NCBI RefSeq assembly: GCF_943192995.1
Contig: NZ_CALPCP010000010.1
Span: forward strand, 37,592 to 101,591
Origin: Flintibacter muris
GTDB taxonomy: Bacteria; Bacillota; Clostridia; Oscillospirales; Oscillospiraceae
Direction: 5' to 3'
DNA length: 64,000 nucleotides
The position numbers and the translations under genes were made by a program. This document shows, piece after piece, positions 1-8,405 of the stretch. The notes beneath the pieces were generated by a model, which did no database searches, had not been told where the DNA came from, and saw nothing but the letters and a program-made list of their open reading frames with translations. The stretch's first letter is position 1. The number at the start of each line of letters is the position of its first letter.

Positions 1-107
1 TTGTAATACAGCCCGCCGCCCTCCACCGAGGAGGGCGGCTCCCCTATGCTCTCAATCTCATATACCCCTCTGCGTTCGTACAGGATGAGGGTACCGGCCC
101 TATACAT
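1..107 (-). CDS. CarD-like transcription regulator, N-terminal part (cut by window edge)
   Basis: Reading leftward from ATG at 107, about 35 residues are visible before the window ends. They begin MYRAGTLILYERRGVYEIES and end in a GGGLYY stretch. This resembles the start of CarD/CdnL-family RNA-polymerase-binding regulators (a short beta-rich domain with a YGxxGV-type core and a YYVL segment). The start lies 8 bases after the stop of the upstream 79-residue gene, so the two are probably co-transcribed. No good ribosome site is seen, which fits translational coupling. Only the first third is present, so the family call is tentative. Confidence 0.45.
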   Translation of the reverse strand, partial: MYRAGTLILYERRGVYEIESIGEPPSSVEGGGLYY

Positions 108-115
108 GGGAGCGC

Positions 116-355
116 TCAAAGCAGATAATCCCCCACAGGCTGGGAGTTATTCTGCCGCTTGATCTTGATGATAAGGGAACCGTCTGGCTGCTCGCACTCC
201 TCCATAATCTTGTATGGGGTTTTGTTGCGCTCCAGCTGTGTTTTGTAGGCCTCAAATTCCTTTCTGAGCTGTTGCTTGTCGGCCTCAGAGGGAGTGCCGT
301 CCTTCAGCAGGAAGTGGATGGTCTGCTCTAAACACGCCGCTCGAATCCTTTTCAT
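116..355 (-). CDS. Conserved small protein of unknown function (79 aa)
   Basis: A 79-residue reading frame starts with ATG behind a clear GGAGG site 9 bases upstream. It encodes a highly charged soluble protein with a predicted helical middle (KQQLRKEFEAYKTQLERN) and a C-terminal strand-like segment (DGSLIIKIKRQ). There is no signal peptide and no membrane segment. It precedes the CarD-like gene by 8 bases. I do not recognise a named family. The strong ribosome site, the coherent composition and the operon position make it a likely real gene. Confidence 0.6.
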   Translation of the reverse strand: MKRIRAACLEQTIHFLLKDGTPSEADKQQLRKEFEAYKTQLERNKTPYKIMEECEQPDGSLIIKIKRQNNSQPVGDYLL

Positions 356-475
356 GGTGCAAATTCCTCCTTCTACGGATATAGTATCATTTTATGACAA
401 ATTTGCACATATTTCAAAGGCTATATTTCGCAAAAATATGGAATCTGCACATAGTCAAAACGCCCAGACGGCATC

Positions 476-2425
476 TCAGACCGGCTCGATCACATATCCG
501 AAGGGGGGCAGGGTTACTCCCAGGGCCGAGGCCGGGACAGCGTTGTGGTTCATCAGAATCCTGACCTTTTGCCCGCCGCTCCCCCGGACGGCCACCTCCA
601 CGCCGCTGTCAGAGGGGATGGTGTCAATTTGGTTTTCGGCCAGGACAGCCCTCATAATCCGGGCGGTGGTCTTCTCATCCAGAGCGCAGCCCAGGTAGTA
701 GACTGTGCCCTCGCCCTGTCGCCTCCGGGTCACGGCGGCGTAGTCTATGTAAAACGGGTCGCCATAGCGGTAGAGGACCTGGGCGTCCCGGACCTTCAGC
801 ATATCCCGGAAAATACCGCCTGAGCCAGTTTCCCCCTCAAAGCCGTTTTCACCAATAACCGGGAAGGCGTTCAGCTCATGCAGGCTCTCCGTCTCCTCAA
901 CCCACACCCCAGCCAGCTCCCCAAAGCCCACGGGTACCCGCTGTCCAAAGGGCAGGTTGTTGTCCGTGTCCTTCACCGCGCTGCGGTAGGTCAGCACCAG
1001 CGTCCCGCCCCGGCGGACAAAATCCTTCACCCGCTCCTGAAAGGACTCCCGGGCAATGATCATCTGGGGCAGAAGGACCACCTTGTATTGGGAAATATCC
1101 GCCTGGGCCGGAATCACATCCACAGGGACATTTCCATCGTAAAACGGCTTATACAGCTTTTTCATCTCGTTCTGGCAGTCCAGCAGGATACTCTGCCTTT
1201 GGATGCGGAAGGAGGCCAGGCAGTCGTAGTCATAGACAATGGCCACCTCGCTGGGGATGGGAGCGGACAGGGCCCGCTCATACCGGCTGATATCCTGAAA
1301 GAAGCTCTGTACCTCCCGGAATTTGCGGCCCTTCACATTATCCGCATCGATTACGCCGTAGCAGAACTGCTCCGCCCCCTTGACTGCCCCCCGGTAGCGG
1401 AAGTACAGCATGGCGGTACAGCCGTGGGCCATCCCCTGGCAGGACCACATTTTAGCCTGGTTGGGCCGGGGGAGAAAGCCGGTAACATCGTGGCCCTGGG
1501 CGCCCATAATGGCCTCGGTGATCCAGAAGTTCTGCCCTTTCAGCCCCCGGATGTAGTCCAGGCCAAAGGCGATTTCGTGGGGCGGGACAGGTTCGTTCTG
1601 GCCGCCCCAGACGGGGTAGTTGTTATAGGCGGCGATATCCAGACATTTGGCCGCCTGGGAGTAGTCCACATGCTTGTCCAGCCCGCCGCCGGGAAAATCG
1701 TGGATAATCACCGCCTCCGGGTCTGTCTCCCGAATGAGGCGGGCCTGAAATTCCATGTACCGGACAATACTGTGGCTGCGGAATCGCTCCCAGTCCAGCC
1801 GGAGGGCCGGGTTGTGAGCGGCGACAGTCTCAGCGGGCAAGGGGATCTCATCAAAATCGTTGTACTCCTGGGACCAGAAGGTGGTGCCGTAGGTGTGGTT
1901 GAGCTTGTCTATGTCCCCGTTGAATTTTTCCCGCAGAAAGTCCTGAAACGCCCGCCGGCACTGAGGGCACCAGCACAGGTCGCTACCCTCGTGGCCGAGC
2001 TCATTGTCGATCTGCCAGGCGGCAATCTGCTTTTCCCCTTTGTAGTGGCCTACCAGAGCCCGGACGATTTTTTCGGAGTAGGCATACAGCTCCGGACTGT
2101 TGTAGCAGCAGACATGGCGGCCGCCAAAGGCCCGCCTCTGCCCGTTCTCCAGCTGGGAGAGTATATCCGGGTGCTTTTTGGCCAGCCAGGCGGGGATGGT
2201 GGCGGTGGGCGTGCCCATAATGACGTGCAGCCCCTTCTCCCCGGCCTTGGCAATCACCCTGTCAAAGAAGGAGAAATCGTAATTGCCCTCCGTCCTTTCC
2301 ATCAGGTGCCAGGAGAACTCCGCAATCCGTATCACATTTCCCCCCATCTCCCGGATGGTGTCCATATCGGCATCCATCAGGGCGGGGTCCCACTGCTCGG
2401 GGTAGTAGTCAACGCCTAACCACAT
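476..2425 (-). CDS. Beta-galactosidase, glycoside hydrolase family 42
   Basis: This 649-residue protein matches the usual GH42 length (650-700). The family hydrolyses terminal beta-galactosides by a retaining mechanism inside the cell. The N-terminal TIM barrel starts GVDYYPEQW. The acid/base glutamate is E142 in QIDNELG, and the likely nucleophile is E304 in WITEA. C106/C107 with C151, C153 and C156 (CWCPQC) reproduce the zinc cysteine cluster of many GH42 enzymes. A trimerisation-type domain follows from about residue 390, and a small beta domain ends the protein. There is no signal peptide, so it is cytosolic. ATG at 2425 has AAGGAG 8 bases upstream. No sugar transporter lies beside it, so its natural substrate is open. 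Confidence 0.93.
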   Translation of the reverse strand: MWLGVDYYPEQWDPALMDADMDTIREMGGNVIRIAEFSWHLMERTEGNYDFSFFDRVIAKAGEKGLHVIMGTPTATIPAWLAKKHPDILSQLENGQRRAFGGRHVCCYNSPELYAYSEKIVRALVGHYKGEKQIAAWQIDNELGHEGSDLCWCPQCRRAFQDFLREKFNGDIDKLNHTYGTTFWSQEYNDFDEIPLPAETVAAHNPALRLDWERFRSHSIVRYMEFQARLIRETDPEAVIIHDFPGGGLDKHVDYSQAAKCLDIAAYNNYPVWGGQNEPVPPHEIAFGLDYIRGLKGQNFWITEAIMGAQGHDVTGFLPRPNQAKMWSCQGMAHGCTAMLYFRYRGAVKGAEQFCYGVIDADNVKGRKFREVQSFFQDISRYERALSAPIPSEVAIVYDYDCLASFRIQRQSILLDCQNEMKKLYKPFYDGNVPVDVIPAQADISQYKVVLLPQMIIARESFQERVKDFVRRGGTLVLTYRSAVKDTDNNLPFGQRVPVGFGELAGVWVEETESLHELNAFPVIGENGFEGETGSGGIFRDMLKVRDAQVLYRYGDPFYIDYAAVTRRRQGEGTVYYLGCALDEKTTARIMRAVLAENQIDTIPSDSGVEVAVRGSGGQKVRILMNHNAVPASALGVTLPPFGYVIEPV

Positions 2426-2510
2426 AAATTACTGCTCCTTTGAAATGGAATGGACTACATTTTATCACACAGGAGCAATTTCCACAAGGGAACAGGCGGA
2501 TTTTTGCAGC

Positions 2511-2906
2511 CTAACGTCCGCCGTTGTAAGGCAGGCCGTTTTTATCGCAGTAGTCCTTCACTGCGGCCTGGATGGCCTCCTCGGCCAGGACGGAACAGTG
2601 CAGCTTGTGGGCGGGCAGGCCGTCCAGTGCCTGGACGACCGCCTGGTTGGTCAGCTTCAGCACATCATCCAGGGGTTTCCCCTTGATAAGCTCGGTGGCC
2701 ATAGAGCTGGAGGCAATGGCTGAACCACAGCCGAAGGTCTCGAATTTCACATCAGTGACCACGTTATCCCGGATTTTCAAATAAATTTTCATAATGTCAC
2801 CGCAGACGGCGTTGCCCACCTCGCCGACGCCGTCCGCGTCCTCGATCACGCCCACGTTGCGGGGATGGAGAAAGTGGTCCATCACCATTTCACTGTATAG
2901 TGCCAT
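2511..2906 (-). CDS. iscU: Iron-sulfur cluster scaffold protein IscU/NifU
   Basis: This 131-residue protein is a IscU/NifU N-terminal-type scaffold on which Fe-S clusters are assembled in the cytosol. The three cluster ligands are visible: C35 (GNAVCGD, with D37), C60 (FGCGSAIASSS) and C104 (LHCSVLAEEA). The GCGSAIASSS and HCSVLAEEA motifs are those of the NifU-like scaffolds paired with NifS in anaerobic Clostridia. It lies 15 bases downstream of nifS and has its own GGAGA site, so the two form an operon driven by the promoter at 4157-4185. Nothing looks damaged. Confidence 0.95.
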   Translation of the reverse strand: MALYSEMVMDHFLHPRNVGVIEDADGVGEVGNAVCGDIMKIYLKIRDNVVTDVKFETFGCGSAIASSSMATELIKGKPLDDVLKLTNQAVVQALDGLPAHKLHCSVLAEEAIQAAVKDYCDKNGLPYNGGR

Positions 2907-2921
2907 ATTTGTTCTCCTTTC

Positions 2922-4106
2922 TCAAAGCACAAAGGCCTTTTTGCCGCTGATTTTGTCCTTCCACAGGGGGGACATGCCTCTCAGGTAGTCCACAATCTCC
3001 GGTACAGCCTTCAGGATAGCGTCCACGTCCTGATCGGTGTTGGTTTCACACAGGGACAGGCGCAGGGAGCCGTGGGCCACCTCGTGGGGCCGTCCAATGG
3101 CCAGCAGGACATGGCTGGGGTCCAGAGCCCCGGAGGTGCAGGCGGAGCCGGAGGAGGCGCAGATGCCCCTGTCGTCCAGCAGAAGGAGCAGACTCTCCCC
3201 CTCAATACCCTCAAAGCAGAAGTTTACATTGCCTGGCAGGCGGTTGACCGGGTCGCCGTTGAGGGCGCAGTGCGGAATGTTGCAAAGGCCCTCAATCAGC
3301 CGGTCCCGGAGGGCGGACACCCTGAGGGTGTTCTCCTCCATGTGGGCGCAGGCCTCCTCCAGGGCAGCCGCCATGCCCATGATGCCGGGGACATTTTCCG
3401 TCCCGGCCCGCTTGCCCCGCTCCTGGGCTCCGCCCTCAATGAGGCTGGCCAGGGGGACCCCCTGGCGGACATACAGGGCGCCCACCCCCTTGGGCCCGTG
3501 GAATTTATGGGCGGACAGAGACAACAGGTCGATGCTCTGCCCCGCCGTATCAATGGGCAGATGGCCCGCCGCCTGAACAGCGTCGGTGTGGAAGAGTACC
3601 CGCTTTTCCCGGCACACTGCCCCGATCTCCCCAACGGGCAGGACGGAGCCGATTTCATTGTTGGCGTACATGACGGTAACCAGGCAGGTGTTGGGGCGGA
3701 TGGCCTGTTCCACCTGCCGGGATGTGACGGTGCCCAGAGGACCCACGGGGAGCAACTCCACTTCAAAGCCCTGGCCCTCCAGCTTTTTCAGAGTATGGAG
3801 AACGGCATGGTGCTCAAAGGCGGTGGAGACGATATGGGTTTTCCCCTGCCGTGCCCCCATTTGGGCGGCGGAGAGGATGGCCTGGTTGTCCGCCTCACTG
3901 CCTCCGGAGGTAAAGGTAATCTCCTTTGGAGAGGCGCCGATACAGGCGGCCACCCGCTCTCGGGCGCTCTGGAGGGCCTCCGCCGCCCTCTGCCCCGCAG
4001 CGTACAGGCTGGAGGGGTTGCCGAAGACCTCTTCCATAAAGGGGAGCATGGCGTCAACAGCGGTGCGGCTCATTTTGGTCGTGGCCGCGTTATCTGCGTA
4101 AATCAT
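2922..4106 (-). CDS. nifS: Cysteine desulfurase (NifS/IscS class I)
   Basis: This is a PLP enzyme that removes sulfur from cysteine and hands it as persulfide to the adjacent scaffold. With ATG at 4106 it is 394 residues and begins MIYADNAATT, the canonical NifS N-terminus. An in-frame ATG at 4127 adds seven residues but has no ribosome site, so I chose the inner start. The PLP lysine is K201 (SAHKFHGPKG). The mobile-loop active cysteine is C323 (ASSGSACTSG). D175 and Q178 sit in HTDAVQA. It is first in the operon with iscU. The palindrome upstream suggests repression by an Rrf2/IscR-like protein (inference). Confidence 0.95.
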   Translation of the reverse strand: MIYADNAATTKMSRTAVDAMLPFMEEVFGNPSSLYAAGQRAAEALQSARERVAACIGASPKEITFTSGGSEADNQAILSAAQMGARQGKTHIVSTAFEHHAVLHTLKKLEGQGFEVELLPVGPLGTVTSRQVEQAIRPNTCLVTVMYANNEIGSVLPVGEIGAVCREKRVLFHTDAVQAAGHLPIDTAGQSIDLLSLSAHKFHGPKGVGALYVRQGVPLASLIEGGAQERGKRAGTENVPGIMGMAAALEEACAHMEENTLRVSALRDRLIEGLCNIPHCALNGDPVNRLPGNVNFCFEGIEGESLLLLLDDRGICASSGSACTSGALDPSHVLLAIGRPHEVAHGSLRLSLCETNTDQDVDAILKAVPEIVDYLRGMSPLWKDKISGKKAFVL

Positions 4107-4132
4107 AGCAGTCAGCAATCCTTTCATATTTT

Positions 4133-4149
4133 CATACTATGTTAGTATG
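4133..4149. promoter_or_regulatory. Perfect 17-bp palindromic operator before nifS
   Basis: CATACTATGTTAGTATG has perfect 7-base arms around a TGT centre. It lies 7 bases downstream of the -10 box and so covers the expected transcription start of nifS-iscU. Rrf2-family regulators (IscR, CymR) often control such operons by this kind of site. No regulator gene is adjacent. Confidence 0.6.
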
Positions 4150-4156
4150 TTTAATC

Positions 4157-4185
4157 ATTATAAACAGTGCGGCCCACTCTGTCAA
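4157..4185 (-). promoter_or_regulatory. Consensus sigma-A promoter of nifS-iscU
   Basis: On the minus strand TTGACA (4180-4185) and TATAAT (4157-4162) are both perfect and separated by exactly 17 bases. A promoter this strong suggests control mainly by repression at the palindrome downstream. Confidence 0.85.
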
Positions 4186-4222
4186 GAGGGAACCGCATTT
4201 TGTGAGCACCCTGCCGCGCATG

Positions 4223-4297
4223 TTACAGCAATCACCAAATTGACGCTGTCTGCAGGGGCGGCCTATGGCCGCCCCTGCGCTTTAATCTGCGATTGGG
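4223..4297. repeat. Hairpin repeat, copy A (degenerate ends)
   Basis: A perfect 12-bp stem (4252-4263 with 4267-4278, GCAGGGGCGGCC and its complement) has a TAT loop. It is flanked on the left by TTACAGCAA...TTGACGCTG and on the right by a decayed AATCTGCGATTG. It belongs to the same family as the copies at 5573, 16074 and 20484. Confidence 0.6.
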
Positions 4298-4311
4298 ACA
4301 CTCCCCCGTTT

Positions 4312-5475
4312 TCAAAGCTGGGCCAGGGCAAATTCCACATAGAGGCTGGCGGCAATGGGGAGGGCCCTCTCATCCACGTCAAAACCGGGGGTGTGGTGGG
4401 CCAGGCGGGAGCCGGGGACAGTGTCACTGCCGCTGCCCACAAAGGCGTACACGCCAGGGACGGCGGCGATAATCTCCGCCATGTCGTCTCCCCCCAGGGA
4501 GAGGGCCTTGGGCACCAGATTCCCTGTGCCCACCACCTTTTCAATGATGGGCACAGTCTCCTCATACACCCCGGCGTGGTTGATAAGGGCCCGGGTGAAG
4601 GACTCGTTGTCCACCTCCACAGATGTGTTGTACAAAGCGGCGATGCTGCGGGCAGTGCTGGCAATTTTCCCGTTGAGCATAGCCCGGGTGTCCTCAGAGA
4701 AGCAGCGGACAGTGCCCTCAATAACCGCCTCTTTGGCCACAATGTTGTAGCCCTCCCCGGACCGGAGCACCCCTACCCCAATCAGGGCGGGATCGGTGGG
4801 GCTTTTCAGCCGGCCCACCAGGCCCTGGAGGGCGGTTACTATCTGGGCGGCGGCGTAAAGGGCATCCGCACCCAGCTCCGGGGTGGAGACATGGGCGCTT
4901 TTACCCAAAACCCGGATGGTAAAGTGGTCCACCGAGGCGTTTTCCGCTCCCGGATTCATGGCCACCTGGCCCACAGGCAGGTTGGACTGCACATGGATGC
5001 CAAAGGAGCGGTCCGCCCCTTCCAGCACCCCGTCCCGAAGAAAGAGGACAGCCCCCGCGCCGTACTCCTCCCCGGGCTGGAAGACCAGGTCGATTTCCCC
5101 GGAAATGTCCTTCTCCAGCCGTTTCAGCGCCCGGGCGGCCCCCAGAAGGGAGGCCGTGTGGGCGTCGTGGCCGCAGGCGTGCATCACGCCGGGGCACCGG
5201 GAGGAGTAGGAGACGGTTTTCTCGTCCTGAATAGGCAGTGCGTCGGTGTCCGCCCGGAGGACAATCCGCTTGCCGGGCCCTTTTTTGCCCTGGATAATGC
5301 CCAGCACCCCGGTATCACCTACCCGCCGGGTGGAGATGCCCACAGCCTGGAGCTCCTCCTCAATTCTGGCGGCGGTTTGAAATTCCTTCATGCTCAGCTC
5401 CGGGTAGCTGTGAAAGTGGCGGCGGATGTTGACCAGGTAGTCCCGGTCCTGTTCAATCAGCGGATGGATAGCCAT
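4312..5475 (-). CDS. M20-family amidohydrolase / aminoacylase (peptidase M20D)
   Basis: With the start at 5475 (MAIHPLIEQD, GAGGTG site 7 bases upstream) the protein has 387 residues, normal for M20D aminoacylase / N-acetyl-amino-acid or indole-acetyl hydrolases. The frame stays open to 5601, but that extension is proline-rich translation of an intergenic repeat, so I reject it. Metal-site motifs are present: D76 in RADTDALPI, C101 and H103 in HACGHDAHT, and E136/E137 in QPGEEYGAG. The HxT of the C-terminal metal site is LAHHTPGFDVDE. The enzyme hydrolyses an amide of an amino acid derivative in the cytosol. It follows metNIQ on the same strand but is separated from it by repeats, so co-regulation is uncertain. 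Confidence 0.88.
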   Translation of the reverse strand: MAIHPLIEQDRDYLVNIRRHFHSYPELSMKEFQTAARIEEELQAVGISTRRVGDTGVLGIIQGKKGPGKRIVLRADTDALPIQDEKTVSYSSRCPGVMHACGHDAHTASLLGAARALKRLEKDISGEIDLVFQPGEEYGAGAVLFLRDGVLEGADRSFGIHVQSNLPVGQVAMNPGAENASVDHFTIRVLGKSAHVSTPELGADALYAAAQIVTALQGLVGRLKSPTDPALIGVGVLRSGEGYNIVAKEAVIEGTVRCFSEDTRAMLNGKIASTARSIAALYNTSVEVDNESFTRALINHAGVYEETVPIIEKVVGTGNLVPKALSLGGDDMAEIIAAVPGVYAFVGSGSDTVPGSRLAHHTPGFDVDERALPIAASLYVEFALAQL

Positions 5476-5496
5476 GTTTTTCACCTCATCAATGAA

Positions 5497-5566
5497 ATAG
5501 GCCCCCTCAAGGAGGGCCAGAGGGGGTAGGGATACAGTCGCCGCCTGCGGCGGCGGCTGAGGGGGG
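5497..5566. repeat. GC-rich intergenic hairpin repeat
   Basis: Paired C/G-rich arms (CCCCCTCAAGGAGGG at the left, CGCCGCCTGCGGCGGCGG in the middle, CTGAGGGGGG at the right) lie between metQ and the M20 gene. It is similar in style to the block at 12168-12283. No protein sense is seen. Confidence 0.4.
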
Positions 5567-5572
5567 AAAGCT

Positions 5573-5628
5573 GCAGTGGCGGCCTTTGGCCGCCACTGCA
5601 TACGGCAGCAAATCTGATGATCGCTATA
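5573..5628. repeat. Hairpin repeat, copy B (left end missing)
   Basis: A perfect 12-bp stem (5573-5584 with 5588-5599, TTT loop) is followed by GCAGCAAATCTGATGAT and CGCTATAAT. The right arm matches copy C at 16141-16166 almost base for base. The TATAGCAA left end is absent. Confidence 0.65.
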
Positions 5629-5642
5629 ATATAGAGCAGCTT

Positions 5643-6527
5643 TTAAAACGCGGGGATATAGGTGCCCTGATAGATGTCCCGGATGGCCTGGGCGGTCTCC
5701 TCAGACTGGTAGGCTTCCAGCACCTTGACATAGACCTCGTTGTTCAGGTCGGCGGTGCGGCAGGCAATGATGTTGATGTAGGGGTTGTCGGAGCCGGGCT
5801 GGACCTGCTCAGTGTAGACAGCTTCATCAATTTTCAGCCCGTTGTCAATGGCGTGGGCTCCATTGACAAAAGCGGCGGCCACGTCGGGCAGGAGGCTGGC
5901 GGTGTTGGAGGCCTCCACCTCCACAAACTCCAGGTTCAGGGGATTGGAGGTAATGTCTTTCAGCTCGGGCATATACCCGGCGGAGGGGTCCAGCTCCAGA
6001 ACCCCTGCGGACTCCAGAATCTTAAAGCATCGGCCCTCGTTGGTGGCGTCGCTGGGGACGGCAATCTTGTCCCCCTCCTTCAGCTGGCTGACGTCGGTGA
6101 TCTTATCGGAGTAGAGGGACAGGGGAGCCACAATGGTGTCGCCCAGAACGGCCAAGTCATAGCCCATCTTTTCGATCTCGTTATTGAGATAGGCCTTGTG
6201 CTGGAAGGCGTTCAGGTCGATTTCCCCGGCGTCCAGGGCGTTGTTGGGCAAAGCGTACTCGGCAAACTCGATCAGCTCTACCTTGATGTTCTCCTTGGCC
6301 AGCAGTTCATTGACGGTGTCCCACTGTTGGTTGTTGGCGCCCACCACGCCTACGGTGACCACAGTGGGCTCAGCGGCAGGGGCGCCGCTCCCTGCGGAGC
6401 TGGAGCCGGGGTTGGAGCCGGAAGCAGGGCTGGAGCTGCCGCTGTTTCCACTGTTTCCGCCGCAGGCGGTCAGAGACAGGCACAAGGCCGCAGCCAGGGC
6501 CAACGCGAAAATGTTCTTCTTTTTCAT
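5643..6527 (-). CDS. metQ: Methionine ABC transporter, substrate-binding lipoprotein
   Basis: This 294-residue NlpA/MetQ-family lipoprotein has a signal peptide ending in the lipobox LTAC (C22). A Gly/Ser/Ala/Pro-rich linker of about 30 residues joins it to the binding domain. Family motifs include the start VTVGVVGAN, EFAEYALPNNAL and INAFQHK-like LNAFQHKAYL, with SDATNEGRCFKILES near the middle. The protein binds methionine (D and L in known relatives) outside the membrane and delivers it to MetI. It is the last gene of metN-metI-metQ. AGGAGG lies 8 bases before ATG. Nothing is abnormal. Confidence 0.93.
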   Translation of the reverse strand: MKKKNIFALALAAALCLSLTACGGNSGNSGSSSPASGSNPGSSSAGSGAPAAEPTVVTVGVVGANNQQWDTVNELLAKENIKVELIEFAEYALPNNALDAGEIDLNAFQHKAYLNNEIEKMGYDLAVLGDTIVAPLSLYSDKITDVSQLKEGDKIAVPSDATNEGRCFKILESAGVLELDPSAGYMPELKDITSNPLNLEFVEVEASNTASLLPDVAAAFVNGAHAIDNGLKIDEAVYTEQVQPGSDNPYINIIACRTADLNNEVYVKVLEAYQSEETAQAIRDIYQGTYIPAF

Positions 6528-6596
6528 TTTAATTTCCTCCTAAATGCGATGGATATATTTCCATTATCCCGCCCAGGGGCGGAAGAACAGACCAAT

Positions 6597-7277
6597 TTAG
6601 TGGGCCGCTTTTTTGGCGATCACGCTGCCCGTCCACTGGACCAGGCTCACCAGAATGACAATGATGAGGATGACGGTCCAGGTGATCTGGGGCAGATGCT
6701 TGCTGTGGCCGTACATCACGGCGAAGTTGCCCAGTCCGCCCGCGCCAATGGTACCGGCTACGGCGGTGAAGTTGATAAGGGAGACAATGGTGATGGTCAC
6801 GCCCCGGGTGATGCCGGGGACAGCCTCCCGCAGATAGACCCGCCAGACGATCTCCCAGGGGGAGGAGCCCATAGACTGGGCCGCCTCGATCAGGCCGGCG
6901 GGGACTTCGGCCAGCGCGCTCTCTGTCTGCCGGCCCAGAAAGGGGATGGTGCCGAACAGCAGGGGGATAATCGCTCCCGTGACACCAATTCCGGTGCCCA
7001 CAATCAGGCGGCTCATCCCCAGCAGCAGGATGGCCAGCAGAATGAAGGGGATGGAGCGGAAAAAGTCGCAGATTTTGCCCAGAATAAAGTTCACTGCGCG
7101 GTTTTGCAGGATGCCCCCCTCCTTGGTGGTAAACAGGAGCACCCCGAAGGGAATCCCCAGCACCAGAGAGATGGCCCCGGAGATGCCCACCATCTGGATG
7201 GTCTGCCAAAAGGCCTGCCACAGCTGGTCGGAGCGGGCCACCACGTCAGGGATTATCTGGTTCAGCAGATCAGCCAT
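6597..7277 (-). CDS. metI: Methionine ABC transporter, permease
   Basis: This 226-residue protein has five to six hydrophobic segments, the MetI length. The EAA loop that docks on the ATPase is visible (EVPAGLIEAAQSMGSSPWEIVWRV region, about residues 135-160). It forms the membrane channel for methionine import. Its first 8 bases overlap the end of metN, and a GGAGGTG site lies 9 bases before the ATG, so metN and metI are translationally coupled. It is followed by metQ after 69 bases. Confidence 0.93.
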   Translation of the reverse strand: MADLLNQIIPDVVARSDQLWQAFWQTIQMVGISGAISLVLGIPFGVLLFTTKEGGILQNRAVNFILGKICDFFRSIPFILLAILLLGMSRLIVGTGIGVTGAIIPLLFGTIPFLGRQTESALAEVPAGLIEAAQSMGSSPWEIVWRVYLREAVPGITRGVTITIVSLINFTAVAGTIGAGGLGNFAVMYGHSKHLPQITWTVILIIVILVSLVQWTGSVIAKKAAH

Positions 7278-8304
7278 GGGCGATCACCTCCACCAATACG
7301 TTTCGTTCTGATAAGTACTCCGCCGCCGCGGTTACTCTGTCGTGGCCGCCCCCCGCGATAACCACCAGGCCGCCCAGGGGGTTGCCGTCGATAAGCTCAA
7401 TGTTGCCCAGCAGGATGTTGATGTCCAGGTCAAACTGCCGGGACAAAGTGGAGATCAGCGCCTGGGAGGTGCTGCGCTCCAGGTAGTTCAGCCGGAGCAG
7501 ATAGTCGCCGGGTAAGAGCTGGATGGGGTTGGCCGGGTCGTCCAGCAGCTCCCGGATGCGGGAGAGGTTGGAGGTGCTGTCCACAAACTTTCGGGTGACC
7601 GCCCGCTGGGGGGAGGCGAACACATGGAACACATCCCCCTGTTCCACCACCTGCCCCCCCTCCATTACATACACCTGGTCGCAGATTTCCTTAATAACTC
7701 CCATCTCGTGGGTGATGATCACAATGGTGATGCCCAGAGTGCGGTTGACCTCTTTCAGCAGCCGGAGGATGGACCGGGTGGTATCCGGGTCCAGGGCGCT
7801 GGTGGCCTCATCACTGAGCAGGACCTCCGGGTCGTTGGCCAGGGCCCGGGCAATAGCCACCCGCTGCTTCTGGCCTCCGGACAGCTGGGAGGGGTAGGCG
7901 TCCGCCTTGTCGGCCAGCCCCACCAGGTCCAGCAGGGAGCGCACCTTTTGGTCAATCTCCCCCCGGCTTCTGCCGCTCCCCTTCAGGGGGTAGGCCACGT
8001 TGCCGTATACCGTCCGGGAGGCAAACAGGTTGAAGTGCTGAAAAATCATGCCGATTTTTTTCCGCTTTTCCCTCAGCTGCTTTTCGTTCAGGGCGGTGAG
8101 CTCCGCGCCCCCCACAATGACCTTCCCCTGGGTGGGCCGCTCCAGCAGGTTGATGCACCGGGCCAGGGTGGACTTGCCCGCCCCGGAAAAGCCAATGATA
8201 CCGGCAATTTTGCCCTTCTCTATGTGGAGGCTGACATCTCTTACCGCCTCCACCGTATGCTTTCCCGTCTCAAACCGCTTTGAGACGTGTTCCAATCGAA
8301 TCAT
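7270..8304 (-). CDS. metN: Methionine ABC transporter, ATP-binding protein
   Basis: With ATG at 8304 (GAGGA site 7 bases upstream) the protein has 344 residues, standard for MetN. The frame is open to 8565, but the extra residues are low-complexity and lack a ribosome site. Walker A is GFSGAGKST (38-46), the signature LSGGQ is at 141-145, and Walker B is VLLSDEATSALD (161-172). A C-terminal NIL domain (about 265-344, ending in GGLVVIAGG...) binds methionine and gives feedback inhibition in known MetN. A LysR box and a LysR gene lie directly upstream, suggesting sulfur/methionine-responsive control. Confidence 0.95.
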   Translation of the reverse strand: MIRLEHVSKRFETGKHTVEAVRDVSLHIEKGKIAGIIGFSGAGKSTLARCINLLERPTQGKVIVGGAELTALNEKQLREKRKKIGMIFQHFNLFASRTVYGNVAYPLKGSGRSRGEIDQKVRSLLDLVGLADKADAYPSQLSGGQKQRVAIARALANDPEVLLSDEATSALDPDTTRSILRLLKEVNRTLGITIVIITHEMGVIKEICDQVYVMEGGQVVEQGDVFHVFASPQRAVTRKFVDSTSNLSRIRELLDDPANPIQLLPGDYLLRLNYLERSTSQALISTLSRQFDLDINILLGNIELIDGNPLGGLVVIAGGGHDRVTAAAEYLSERNVLVEVIAHG

Positions 8305-8386
8305 TCGGTCTCCTCTTTTCCTTTGGCGTGTGAAAAGGATATCACAAAACCCGCCCCGGGTGTTAATACCCAAAAACAGGAGCGGG

Positions 8387-8405
8387 TTATAGGTAAAAAC
8401 TATAA
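8387..8405. promoter_or_regulatory. LysR-type operator upstream of metNIQ
   Basis: TTATAG (8387-8392) and CTATAA (8400-8405) are perfect inverted arms around 7 bases, a T-N11-A LysR box. It resembles the published MetR/MtaR box of Firmicutes (TATAGTTT...AAACTATA). It overlaps the stop codon of the LysR gene and lies about 85 bases before metN. Confidence 0.55.

Noticed and set aside
878..2419. 513-residue open frame on the plus strand opposite the beta-galactosidase gene
   Set aside because: It is the antisense of a clear GH42 gene, with composition rich in G, H, P and V and no motif or ribosome site; a GC-rich shadow frame.
5476..5601. N-terminal extension of the M20 amidohydrolase
   Set aside because: It translates the hairpin repeat and a proline/alanine-rich stretch; a GAGGTG site marks the start at 5475.
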